Positions 12,055 through 22,209 of a stretch of DNA of 64,000 nucleotides are shown one piece after another. This DNA is from Endocalyx cinctus (taxonomy: Eukaryota; Ascomycota; Sordariomycetes; Amphisphaeriales; Apiosporaceae), in the NCBI GenBank assembly GCA_001600455.1, contig BCKC01000005.1, forward strand, positions 930,001 to 994,000. Reading direction: 5' to 3'. The stretch's first letter is position 1. The number at the start of each line of letters is the position of its first letter. Under the pieces are notes generated by a model. The model saw only the letters and a list, made by a program, of their open reading frames with translations, had not been told where the DNA came from and did no database searches. Made by a program: the position numbers and the translations under genes.

Positions 12055-12768
12055 TCATCTTTTTTTTGACGTGCCAAAACCTGTGATACCCATTGCAGCC
12101 ATCATATCATCCTCGTCATGCTCGCCTTCGATTCTCACATCGTCACCGTAATCTTTCTTCTTCTTTTCCTCTTCTTCCTTCAACTTTTGTTTCTTCGCCA
12201 TTTCTACTTGTCTTTTCAACCTTCTAGCTTCTCTGTCTTTGGCCTCCTCTTCCTCCCTGATCTCCAGCTTCTCCTTTAGCGTTGTAGTAGCTTCACGTTT
12301 CTGTTCTTGAAGTCGTTCCCAAACATCTATGATTCGCTGGTGGACTTCTTCGGCGCTCGCTTTTTTCACCTCGCCCGTCTCTCCGATATTCCGCAAGTGC
12401 TGCATGCTGTTGACGTGCTCGACCCATTGCACGTTATCCTTGAAAGTGAGATCGCAGGCCGAACAGTAAAAACCGGCGCCGCGTCCGCGCTTCCCCGTCG
12501 CTCCTCCGGCGGGCACCAGCATGACTTTCCCGACGTTGGCCTCCAGGTCGATGACCTCTCGACGCGCGCGCGTGTGCGTCTCGTCGCCCGTCATCGGCTT
12601 GTAATATTTCTTCCCCGCCATCTTAGCCTCGTATCGTGCTTTAGCTTCCTCCTTTTCCGCCGATTCTCGCTCTTTCGCTTTCGCCGCGTATTCCTCCTTG
12701 TCGTACTTTCGGCGGAAGGCCGTGTCGGTAGCGGGTTGCCCGTAGGCGGATTTATTATGATCGCCCAT
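12055..12768 (-). CDS. SNU23: U4/U6.U5 tri-snRNP protein SNU23 (ZMAT2 family)
   Basis: This is a single-exon gene of 237 aa. The U1-type C2H2 zinc finger is clear: YCSACDLTFKDNVQWVEHVN followed by MQHL, at about residues 101-125. It is preceded by the family-specific KKYYKPMTG and RREVIDLEANVGKVMLVP stretches and followed by a long charged coiled coil (about residues 145-210). Snu23/ZMAT2 is a component of the spliceosomal B complex near the 5' splice site/ACAGA helix. The C-terminal GITGFGTSKKR resembles other family members. The gene is divergent from DPH5 and the two starts are 477 bp apart. Confidence 0.93.
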   Translation of the reverse strand: MGDHNKSAYGQPATDTAFRRKYDKEEYAAKAKERESAEKEEAKARYEAKMAGKKYYKPMTGDETHTRARREVIDLEANVGKVMLVPAGGATGKRGRGAGFYCSACDLTFKDNVQWVEHVNSMQHLRNIGETGEVKKASAEEVHQRIIDVWERLQEQKREATTTLKEKLEIREEEEAKDREARRLKRQVEMAKKQKLKEEEEKKKKDYGDDVRIEGEHDEDDMMAAMGITGFGTSKKR

Positions 12769-13245
12769 TTTGGACTCGAAGTGAACGCGCTAATAGTATT
12801 TGTTGTCGTGTATTACTTCTTCTTCTTTTTTTTTCAACCTCCTTTGTGGTTTATTCGTAGATTTTTAGAGGAGTTGAATATGTTCTGGTAAGTTCATGGA
12901 TGGAGGTTGTTTTTTTGAGTTGCCAGCAAGAAGATGCTTAAAGATTTTGTTTATGAGTTTGAAAGCTAATGAAAGTTTTTAGTTAATACCAGCTAGGTAC
13001 TGCGCTGTACCTACATTTGACAACCCTGTAGCTGTAGTGGGTAGAGTGGAAGCTTTCTTCATTCCGAAGCTACCCCACCAGCCCCGCGTTATATTCAGCT
13101 ACACTTTTAGAAGAAATAAAAAAAAAAATTCTTGCCCCTCCATTCTATTGCATCACAATAGGATAGAATCACTGACTCTCACCTCTTGATTTGTACTTTG
13201 TGCACGATCTCTTCAATTCATACTCGCAAAGTCATATATATAGAA
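12769..13245. promoter_or_regulatory. Shared divergent promoter region, SNU23/DPH5
   Basis: 477 bp between two divergently transcribed starts. It contains a pyrimidine/T-rich tract on the plus strand at about 12817-12842, i.e. a purine tract just upstream of SNU23. It also has an A run near 13118-13129 and a TATATA stretch at 13234-13241 just before the DPH5 start. Assignment as a promoter is by position only. Confidence 0.5.
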
Positions 13246-14288
13246 ATGCTGTACCTAGTGGGATTGGGTCTCTCAGACGAGACTGACATCACCGTTAAAG
13301 GTCTCGAGGTAGTTAAGAAAGCTTCGCGCGTCTATCTTGAGGCTTACACCAGCATTCTACTTGTTGATCAATCTATATTAGTACATAACCCTCATATTTT
13401 ACCTGTGGTTCTTTAGTACAAATCTGAACTAACGTGCTAATGAGAACAGTAGGAAAGTTACTATGGCCGATCTATTGTAGTCGCCGACCGCGAAATGGTT
13501 GAATCCAACAGTGACGAAATCCTTCGCGATGCAAGCACCGAAGACGTCGCCTTTCTTGTTGTTGGTGATCCTTTTGGGTATGAATCCATCTTCCTTCATT
13601 AGTCGCATTTCCGTGGATTGATCATGGATACAAATCAATGGAATTATCTGACATCTGATCAATGAGTAGCGCGACTACTCACACGGATCTTGTGTTGCGC
13701 GCGCGGGAGCTTTCCATCCCCGTCCAGACTGTCCCCAATGCCTCAATTATGTCTGCCATTGGTGCTACAGGGTTGCAGCTCTATAACTTTGGCCAGACCG
13801 TGTCCATGGTCTTCTTCACCGATAACTGGCGCCCGGCCTCCTTCTACGACCGCATAAAGGAGAACCGCGACATTGGCCTGCACACGCTGGTTCTCCTTGA
13901 CATTAAAGTTAAGGAGCAAAGCTTGGAAAACATGGCACGCGGAAGAAGGATCTTCGAGCCTCCGAGATACATGACTGTCGCCCAGTGTGCTCGACAAATG
14001 CTAGAAGTCGAGGAAGACAAGAAAGAAGGGGTCTATGGACCGAATAGTCTAGCCATTGGCGCAGCGAGGGTAGGCGGGAAGACAGAAAAATTCGTAGCAG
14101 GCACGCTGAAGCAACTCTGTTTCGAAGACTCCGACGATGGCGATGCAGTGATGGGACCCCCATTACACAGTTTGGTGTTATTGGGGCGGAGAGCTCATGA
14201 ACTGGAGAGGGATTACATTCGTGAATTCGCGCTGGACAAAAGCATATTTGATGAAATGTGGATAGCAAATGAGTACGGTAAGCAATAA
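13246..14288 (+). CDS. DPH5: Diphthine methyl ester synthase
   Basis: Three exons (13246-13380, 13453-13577, 13670-14288) encode about 292 aa. Introns are 72 bp (GTACAT donor) and 92 bp (GTATGA donor). Joining restores [20 protein letters not shown] and [18 protein letters not shown], which is the SAM-dependent tetrapyrrole-methylase-fold core of Dph5. Further family motifs are the N-terminal [20 protein letters not shown] and [20 protein letters not shown]. Dph5 methylates the diphthamide precursor on a histidine of elongation factor 2. The start was chosen as the ATG opening MLYLVGLGL, although the frame is open further 5'. The 3' end is only 100 bp from the convergent BLI-3-like gene. Confidence 0.94.
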
Positions 14289-14388
14289 GTGACAATTGCA
14301 TTTTCAACTAACAGACATTATTACTATTTAACATTGTGTTTCGCCCGTGAACCAATCCAGACACCAAATATCCTCCTCTTCTAAGAAT

Positions 14389-15076
14389 TTAGTGCGTCGT
14401 TCTCCATTTAGTCACTTCATCGTGGGTGATCTCTCTCAGTTTGTTCACCTGCGCCGGTTCGCCTGTCAAAGTGCCTTTTGCGACCTGGGCGGCTCTGCCC
14501 AAAATGGTCTTATCGGTGATAGAGTACGTAGCGGTATCCATCTTGACGCGAATTACACCAATTCTAGGGTCGCTCTCGGAGCCATCATGCCTGCCGTCTC
14601 CCAAGTCACCCAGCCATGCTTTCAATGTGGAAGTATAATATTTTTTGACTTGAGACCGGTCTGTCTCGATAGATGCGTTGCCCGAGACCGAGGCCCATTG
14701 ACCGGAGCTATCAAGGAAGGACAAGTTGACATGGGGGTCTAGGGAGAGTTCGTTCGTCTTGGCCGACTCGGTGTTGGTGAAGAATAGGTAGTCTGTGCTG
14801 CCAACTTCCTGCGTTGCGTTAGGAAATGAGAAGACATGAGGGAAGCTTAGGATCTCGCCCACGTACCTTGGCGGCAACGGCCATACATCGAGAGACTAAC
14901 CTGCCGGAATCCTTGCACCGGGTGGTCATCATGCCGAACTTGCAAGAACCGACAAATTCTTCGAGCGCGTGGATCTTTTCGTCTACCGAGACAGAAGTAT
15001 CCAGGTTAGAGGCCTTATAGGGGTCAGCGGGCTTGCTACCCGTGTCCGTGTTGGAGAATGCTGCAGTGGTGGCCAT
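14389..15076 (-). CDS. BLI-3-like FMN-binding split-barrel protein (pyridoxamine oxidase-like)
   Basis: Two exons (15076-14867, 14808-14389) over a 58-bp intron (GTACGT...CGCAG) encode about 209 aa. It has the general-stress/pyridoxamine 5'-phosphate oxidase-like split-barrel pattern: FGMMTTRCKDSGRLVSRCMA, DYLFFTNTESAKTNEL, VNLSFLDSSGQWASVSG and KKYYTSTLKAWLGDL. This arrangement matches the fungal family named after the Neurospora blue-light-inducible gene bli-3. Such proteins bind flavin, but the reaction is not established. Light induction of this copy cannot be seen from the sequence. Confidence 0.83.
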
Positions 15077-16348
15077 TTTCTTAATGTTTGCTTGTTTACT
15101 TGTTTGATTTGCTTTTTGTTATTATCTTGAGATTTTCAGTGATAAAATGGTGGATGGTTTGATTTTGTCTGGTTTACAATATTTTCACACAAACATATTC
15201 TAGACTTGGGGTCATATGGCTCTTTATATGTGTAAATTACATCGTCATTACGTTTTCATTCACAGATTGACTTGGGCCTTTTACGTAGATTCCGATATCC
15301 TAAATGAAGATGAGAGTGATGGTGATACGATATTCGGGAGTGATTACCACCGATTATATGATCTTGGGTTCGCTTCAGCGACATCATATTTCATCATAGA
15401 TTTTCTTTTGCATCATGTTATTTGAATTATGCCCCTGGCGTGTAATTGGCCTTTATACATATGTAAGAAGCAGTCCCGTAGTCTCTGATCTGGAAGTGTC
15501 TTTGTCCGATGCGCGTAGTATGATATCATGACGTCAATTAGAAACACCCAATCAACGGCTCGGTAGTAGTTACAATTACAAGGTAATATTACTTTCCGTA
15601 TATATCACCTACCTAGGTAAGTACATACAACTGAAAATTGAATTTAAGAGAAAGTTTGTATTTATATCAATTAATTGTTTTCTTACTCCAACCCGTGAAT
15701 GCTTAGCTTATAATGGATCTTACAAGATATGTGATATTATATCATGTTATATTATCATCTCGAAATCTAAGCTCGATTTATCTTTCTAACGATTTTCTGC
15801 AGCTTGGACCCTGGTTTGAGCTACATGCTTATAGCTGTTGGCCTGAGAGGTTGCATGTAGTTTTCAGCACGTGAGTGGGCAGTTAGGCACTGTCTTATCC
15901 ACGAATATCCAATAGTATCTAGGTATACATTCATGGATATGTACTGGTTATCACTATTTTAAGTACTTACTTGATATCTGCAGCATAATGTATGCAACTT
16001 CTAGGTACTACCTAGTAGGTAGTACTCCGTATATTTTACCAATTACCAAGCCGCAAGCGAATTGAGTTTAGCACGCTTGCTGCTTTTGCTCAGGCTCGGC
16101 TCAGTCAACCCTCAGTCAAGTGACTGAGGGAAATATTTATGAAAAGTTGTACGTGGGGAAACAATTCTGGCAGCGGTCTGCGTAACAGGTCTCGTAACAA
16201 CCCTAGTAGCAGTCCTTATATATATATATATATATACACCTATAACTTATAGGAGGTTTCCTAAATACTTGAACTCTTTATATAAAATACCATCACGTAC
16301 CTATAGATTTAAGACGAATGTTTAATATGGCCCCAAGTCGGTTTTCAC
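15077..16348. other. AT-rich gene-poor spacer
   Basis: No supported gene is present. Features seen are a TACCTAGGTA palindrome near 15610, a copy of TACTCCGTA at 16023-16031 and a (TA)n microsatellite at about 16219-16236. An open frame at 15216-15425 has no recognisable content. Confidence 0.5.
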
Positions 16349-17070
16349 CTAAGGATAGCACGGCACAGCTACTGACTCACATTCCCCTGAATGGATGGCC
16401 TCGCAAGCAGAGTGAAGGGCCGTGAGAGATGACGAAAAAGCCGTTCTGGTAGTGAGACTAAAGTCCACAAATCCAAATTTATAATGAATGCGGTTTGCGA
16501 TCATGTAGTCACCGCAGCCTGTCAATCGGTATTCATAGTGATGCCGTGTATCACGGCCATCGAGCTCCGGCCGTCTATAAGGCTTCGTAGTCCACCTCGA
16601 GAGTGGGCCATTGCTGTGGGCCTAGTACCTCAGACTCTCGCTTCGTCATGGTCCAGAATGAGGTGTCGATGTTGGCCAAGTCCAGATCTAGGAAGTACCC
16701 GAATTGTGTACCGGCTTGGCCGATCTTCCCGGGCCCATACCAGGCCTTGACATTATACCGGGTCTCGGGGACCTCGCAGCGTCCGTCTCGCTTGTTGATG
16801 AGCATGATTATCCCAGAAACCTGCGGCATCTACGATGACACCGGGGAGACGGAGACCCATGACACAAATAGCAATGGCCTCAAAAAGATCTTTGTGTCCA
16901 TCGGGCAACTCTTTGGTATTATTAATGCTATTAGTGCTATTGGTGTTTCTGTGACCATTAATACCATCTAGAGGCTTTTTTTTTTCATTCACGGCTGGCT
17001 CTTTCTTAGGGTTAGTACCAATGACCTCTTCCGAGGCAGACTGCCCGTTAAGGCGATTGGACTCATCCAT
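16349..17070 (-). pseudogene. Highly reducing polyketide synthase, decayed ketosynthase fragment
   Basis: The minus strand begins like an HR-PKS: MDESNRLNGQSASEEVIG, then AIAICVMGLRLPG and DAAGFWD, which is the KS start. Near 16815 the frame slips by one base and continues as LINKRDGRCEVPETRYNV, WYGPGKIGQAGTQFGYFLD and FWTMTKRESEVLGPQQ, ending at a TAG just after EVDYEAL (16575). KS similarity resumes at about 16540-16350 as YRLTGCGDYMIANRI, then TTRTAFSSSLTALHSACEAI and HSGECES. The codon expected to encode the active-site Cys (TACSSS) reads TTT at 16436-16438, giving TAFSSS. About 25 residues between the blocks are missing, and no acyltransferase or later domain is found downstream. A frameshift, a stop, a deletion and a catalytic substitution together mean a dead relic. 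No intact biosynthetic cluster surrounds it. Confidence 0.85.
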
Positions 17071-17794
17071 GACTGGCCCAGAGTAGATAAAGCTCACGTA
17101 CAACTGGCGCGATCGTGTATAGCTTACGACTTAGCTAAAATGAGGGTAACCTAGAGATTTAAGTACCGGCAGCAATAAGCCAACATCTAGACCAGGTTAT
17201 GTTTCACAGCGGTGGACGGTGAGATGAAGAACCGTCCGGGGGTCGTGTTACCCGCTAGGCACCCCAAGGCGGCAGTCTTGGCTTTCGGACTGCCGTGCGG
17301 GATAGATACCATGGTATTATGGGGGAATTTTTAAGAGCCCGCTGCCTGACATGTCTTGTTAGCTGATAAGTATGTACCCCTGAGAAGATCATGAATTATG
17401 CAGCTTTTTATTGGGCAGTTCGATGTCCTCTCGGCACGGTTGGGGTGCCTGCTAGTGAGAAATACGTCACACAGATCCGAACATTCGGCCACCTTAAGCG
17501 ACGGGAAATCACACGTAGGTTAAGAGGAAAAGGAATCGCCAGTAGAAGGCGAAAAGTCGATTTTAGATGCTCTTCTTCGCGTCGTCGATCTGCTTCCTCG
17601 GGTTGGTGTCTTTCTTCACTTTTCAAAAGTTTATATTTAACCGAGGTTCCACGACAGCTATAAACTAGAATATTAAAACAAAATAACGCCTTAATGGCGA
17701 TAGCTTCAAGTAAACACAATCGCATATATTGTGTGTGACCAAACCGACATAAATTACTCCGTACCAAGCTGTAAGTTTTGGCCATTTATCGACG

Positions 17795-17818
17795 GAGCGA
17801 CTTCTCAAGAAGTCGCTC
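17795..17818. repeat. Perfect 10-bp inverted repeat
   Basis: The arms GAGCGACTTC and GAAGTCGCTC are separated by TCAA. The repeat lies in non-coding DNA about 0.7 kb from the PKS relic. It could be a hairpin or the remains of a mobile-element end; nothing else supports either. Confidence 0.6.
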
Positions 17819-18771
17819 GTAAGTAAGCAGTAACGTCTCTATTACTACGTCACACATTGAAAGTTAGTTATGTCTACTTATGCAAAAATGGGGCCGGGCT
17901 CAGAATGGGCTCAGAGTAAAAGCGGCATGGCTCAGGTTCAAGTCCCAATTTGACGTAAATTGGTAAAGGTGACTGGCTATTTAGGTAGTGGGTATTTCTA
18001 TACATAGTACGTATGCGATATGTCCGTTTATGGAATTCCGAAGTGAAGTTCTACTACGGATTATATACTCTATGTAGGTGTATGTACTCCATACTACTGT
18101 ATATAAATAATAATCCTTACCAAGTAATACTAGTCCGGTATTTACCGAGTCGTTGAAGAAAAAAGTGGGAGGATAAGGAAAGAGGAGAAAATCGCCGTTT
18201 GTCGATCAACTGGGGTTCATGACTTTTCTTTTAGTGTATCTTATTACGTACAACGACCTACCTGTAACACATTAAGTACAGTACCTAGGTACCTAGATCT
18301 ACGGGTAATAGCGTAAGTATTGACCTGTGGACTTCGTATATAATAACGTTTTAAGGATTTTGAGTAATTACTTACGGTACTTACTGTAATATATTTTAAT
18401 ATATGGAGAAGTACTGTATATTTAAAAAAAAAAAAAAAATTCAAGTAATTGCTTGGACGACTCTTAAGATACATGTGTAGCTGTTATTCCCTGTCTGCTT
18501 GTATGGATATCCATGGATAGGTAGGTACCTACTTACCTACTTACCTACTGTTAGTATTAAATCACTACCTACCTACATTCACTACTTACCTAAGGTTAGC
18601 AATACAGTATACTACAAAGCCAAACAACTGGACACTTATCACCGGCGGTTACTGCAGTTAACGGGTAGAAAGCAAGCAGTAAAATAGGTACTTCCTTACC
18701 TTAAGTCAGTAATTATTCTTCAAGGTTTATCCATCACAGGTGCATGCGACCCCTCCACATACCTAAGGAGC

Positions 18772-18843
18772 TTTTTTTTTTTTTTTTTTCTCAAATGTAA
18801 ACTCGATGAAATACTTTAATTTTTTTTTTTTTTTTTTTTTTTT
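18772..18843. repeat. Two poly-T tracts
   Basis: Runs of about 18 T (18772-18789) and 24 T (18820-18843) are separated by 30 bases. Confidence 0.8.
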
Positions 18844-19166
18844 AATAATTTACATTTGATTGTGTCTACCTTTTCACATACTCTCCTCTTCCCTTCACCA
18901 TCAAATCTTCCATTTATTTGACAATCTCGACTTCTACCAAGCTACTTACTAAGATAGTTCTGTATGTCTGTTAAGTAGTAAGTAACCGATCACCCGTTTT
19001 ACCGGTACCTACAGGTTTTAAACCGAAGAAACACACCTACCTTACTTGTCACTCTTCTCCCTCCTCCTTGACTTTCGGCATTGAATTTGAGGTGGTTTTA
19101 AACCAGGTTCCCGTCATACCTACTTATTTAGTAGCTAGTTTTGACCTCTTTCGTCGTCGACATTGT

Positions 19167-19274
19167 ACCATCTGCATCATCTGCACCATCTGCACCATCT
19201 GCACCATCTGCACCATCTGCACCATCTGCACCATCTGCACCATCTGCACCATCTGCACCATCTGCGCCATCTGC
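19167..19274 (+). repeat. 9-bp minisatellite, about 12 units
   Basis: The unit is ACCATCTGC, nearly perfect over 108 bp, with one TCATCTGC and one GCCATCTGC variant. It is a multiple of 9 and therefore keeps two plus-strand frames open: Ala-Pro-Ser-type (19141-19323) and Cys-Thr-Ile-type (19068-19328). No flanking coding signal supports a gene, so it is more likely non-coding. Confidence 0.85.
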
Positions 19275-19910
19275 AAATTCATCTACGTGTACCTACTTAG
19301 GAAACCTGGACACAAACGCTTGAGATAATCCTAATCTTCCCAGAATTATCATCATCTCCAATTCAGTCATGTCAAGAAGTGCCCAGCAAGTACTGTCCTG
19401 ACCTTATATACGTACTACTTGTAGCCCCTCTCTGAATGATTGTCTAGTCCTTTCGGTTTGCACCAAACCTAGAAAGTACACCACCTTCATATTTATAAAC
19501 GAACTCATCACATAAACCAAATACTAATCCATCTACTATCTTGTCGCCAGCCTTGTTGCTCCGGTGGAAATACGTTTCGCTGACTCCGGTCTTCGGTCAT
19601 GGTCACTGGTCCACCTTCAAGCTTATTTCCCTAGGTACAGGTAGCCATAATGGTAAGCAACATCATTCGCTATTATTGAACAATTTATTTCGTTTTCTCC
19701 TCTTATTCGTTTATTCTGCATTTCTTCTTCACTTCCCCATTATACTACTCTCTCATCTCGAATTCAATGTATACGATTACTTAACGACCACCTGATCCCT
19801 GTACCGCAGTATCGCTGCACCGTGATATCTCGCTGTATTCACGGTACCGCCGAATCACTGTATATATTTATTTTTCATATTGCCGTATCATTGCTAACAT
19901 ATGTCTTAAG

Positions 19911-21344
19911 AATCCCGCTTGGGAATGTCGTGATCAGATTGATCAGGCTGAGATATATTATAACCAGCCACTTCGGGTGAAGAACAGACGTTTAGAAGAT
20001 GAGAACATGCTCCTTAAGCGACTTCTCCGGGAGAATGGCATCTCTTGGCAGAGCAACGTGAAGACGACTGCCGCTGTTGCGCCTCACCACGCAAACACTC
20101 CATCTCGTCACACCCGCTCTAATCGAATCAGCAGCCTTTCTCTTCCCCATCTTCCTATCGAGATTCAACTCAGAATTCTTTCTTATGCCCTGACTAGCCC
20201 CCGCCCGATCGTGGATCCCCTCAGTAAGGCCAAATCTGATCATCTACTTGTGGCCGAGAAAGCTAAGGAACACTCTATCGCTATCCATTTTCTTGCCACT
20301 TGCAAGGCCTACTATATTGAGGGCTCCAAATTCCTTTGGTCTAACAACGAGTTCGTCTTCACCTCCCCTGAAGCCTTGAAGAACTTCGCCGAACTCGACT
20401 CGATCTACCGCAATCGGATCAATTATGTCACGTTCCGTCTTATAGCCAAGTTTTACGACGATGAACAGAATCGAAATCATCGCATCGGGAAGAGTTATCA
20501 TCCCGATATGAAGAAGACCATCAAACTCAAAATCCAGAGACGACGCAAAGAGAATACGTTGGCTCGACGCGGCTTCCGTGCCTATGCCTGGTACCAGCTC
20601 GTCGACTTTTTGAGGGCTCTGCTACCTCCTTTCGACCCCGCCTATAATCCCGTGGATTCAGAAAGTGTAGCCGTCCCACGATTAAGACTACTACCGTCTC
20701 TGCAGAGTCTCCGCATCGATTTTGTCAACTTTATTGAAGATTTTCTCATGTTTCCGCCGCCCCAGCTCCACGATGTGGCTTCCCATCAATTAGGCTGCAC
20801 TCTTAACGAAGTGATCCTCACCGGTCTGCCCACGGACGACTGTGGACTGCGGGCGAGCACCGAGTTGTCTGGTCTTTTGAAAGACGAGGGACTTCTCATA
20901 GATCACGCCCCTGTCATGGTAGCCATGAAGACTGGTGTTCGCGCCCTCGGCTGCGACGAGCGCATGTGCCATTACTCTTGCAAGGTAGTCCGAGCGATGA
21001 GAACCGTCAGTGCAAGCCCTTACTTCGACGATGATCACGCCCGACATCCTGGCTTGAACATGCCGTCGGCACCTAAAGATGAAGGCGAGCCTCCCTTCCA
21101 CGATTGTCATTCCTGCCGTACTATCTGGAAGAAGATACCAAAGAAACTGGACGATACCACGGAACGAGACTGGGCCCTCTTTGATCGCATAAGCGGCTTG
21201 CCCTGGTCCGAGATTGGAGAAGAGGTGACGATGTTTGATATGGCAGACGACGACGAAGAAGCTACCAAGTGTGAAAACTGTGGGCTTAACCATCCCGGAG
21301 CAATCCTGGCAGAAGACGTCCTGATGGATTTCTACTCGGAATGA
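19911..21344 (+). CDS. Coiled-coil / F-box-like hypothetical protein (5' end uncertain)
   Basis: The frame from 19911 reads NPAWECRDQIDQAEIYYNQ and then KNRRLEDENMLLKRLLRENG, a short coiled coil. An F-box-like segment follows (LPHLPIEIQLRILSYAL) and then a ~300-residue domain of unknown function. Near the C-terminus there are two CxxC pairs (HDCHSCRTIWKK and KCENCGLNHPG) that could bind zinc, followed by an acidic tail. No ATG precedes residue ENM (20007) in this exon, so the start must come from an upstream exon or be that internal ATG. A candidate is an ATG at 19650-19652 directly followed by a GTAAGC donor, spliced in phase 0 to the AG at 19909-19910. F-box proteins usually recruit substrates to SCF ligases; no target is apparent. 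Confidence 0.72.
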   Translation, partial: NPAWECRDQIDQAEIYYNQPLRVKNRRLEDENMLLKRLLRENGISWQSNVKTTAAVAPHHANTPSRHTRSNRISSLSLPHLPIEIQLRILSYALTSPRPIVDPLSKAKSDHLLVAEKAKEHSIAIHFLATCKAYYIEGSKFLWSNNEFVFTSPEALKNFAELDSIYRNRINYVTFRLIAKFYDDEQNRNHRIGKSYHPDMKKTIKLKIQRRRKENTLARRGFRAYAWYQLVDFLRALLPPFDPAYNPVDSESVAVPRLRLLPSLQSLRIDFVNFIEDFLMFPPPQLHDVASHQLGCTLNEVILTGLPTDDCGLRASTELSGLLKDEGLLIDHAPVMVAMKTGVRALGCDERMCHYSCKVVRAMRTVSASPYFDDDHARHPGLNMPSAPKDEGEPPFHDCHSCRTIWKKIPKKLDDTTERDWALFDRISGLPWSEIGEEVTMFDMADDDEEATKCENCGLNHPGAILAEDVLMDFYSE

Positions 21345-22209
21345 AGCAGCTGGATGATTATTTGTAAGGTGATACTGTCGCTAAGGTGCAAGGCCTTTGT
21401 ATCGAGCCTAACTTGCGAGGGATGATTTGACTTGAACGAAAAGTTACTATTACGAAATTACGAAATTTGCTACGACGAAAGAGGCGATATTCGGCTTATA
21501 ATACCATTATCTTCCCTTATCTATCTTCTGAGACCCAAGGAGACAAAATGAAAGGAGGGATAGAATAGGGCAGAAGCAGGAGCCTGCCTACCCTTGTACT
21601 GTTTGTTTCCGTGCTTTTTCACAGAACGGAGCTAAGAATAAATAATTGTTGAGATATGAAAATGTACATTTCTTCGAGGGATCGGGTTGTACAGGCGGGA
21701 CGAAGAAATAAGAGGGAAATAGAAGACACAACTGATCAGCTCTCACGTACGTAGCTAGATTCATATTAGGCATATAGCATTAGGCGCCGAATGAGTTTAA
21801 TCAATGCATCTATTATGTATTAGAAATGTTTTTTTTTCCTTCTTCCTATGAGCGTTGCTAGTGGAGAATGTCCGAGTTCTATCTGAACAGATAACCACCA
21901 TATTAACTACAATATGAATACAACAGCTGAACTCTTCAAGCTGAGTACTAATACTTCCGTGGTTGTATATTTTAATTTGCAAGACATTCGCTCACTTATA
22001 CCAGTACAACCTTATCGAAAAGCTTGGATATGTCTTTTTATTGGACCTAATTAGTTTAAATGTATTGGCTTTCAAGATTTCATTATTTCATTTACTTTTT
22101 TTTTTTTTTTTTTTTTGGCCTAGTACACTTATTTTATCTTCAGTTATCCCTAAACATACGCTGACGTACATATCATTTTTTTTTCTTATACTTTCTTTAC
22201 GAGTATTCT
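21345..22209. other. Intergenic spacer between convergent genes
   Basis: 865 bp of AT-rich DNA between the F-box gene and SEC27 3' ends, with T runs near 21826 and 22099-22116. No gene is seen. Confidence 0.5.

Larger units (their letters stand above)
17104..19910. other. Gene-poor spacer with repeats
   Basis: 2.8 kb without a supported gene. It holds an inverted repeat (17795-17818), TACTCCGTA at 17755-17763, TACCTAGGTACC-type palindromes near 18283, two poly-T runs (18772-18789 and 18820-18843) and a 9-bp minisatellite (19167-19274). Short open frames at 17391-17785 on both strands have no recognisable product. Confidence 0.5.

Noticed and set aside
17880..17960. tRNA-like B box (GGTTCAAGTCC) near 17935
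   Set aside because: No matching A box at the right distance, no cloverleaf and no acceptor-stem pairing. Similar chance B boxes at 40970, 41990 (inside a CDS) and 59614 also fail.
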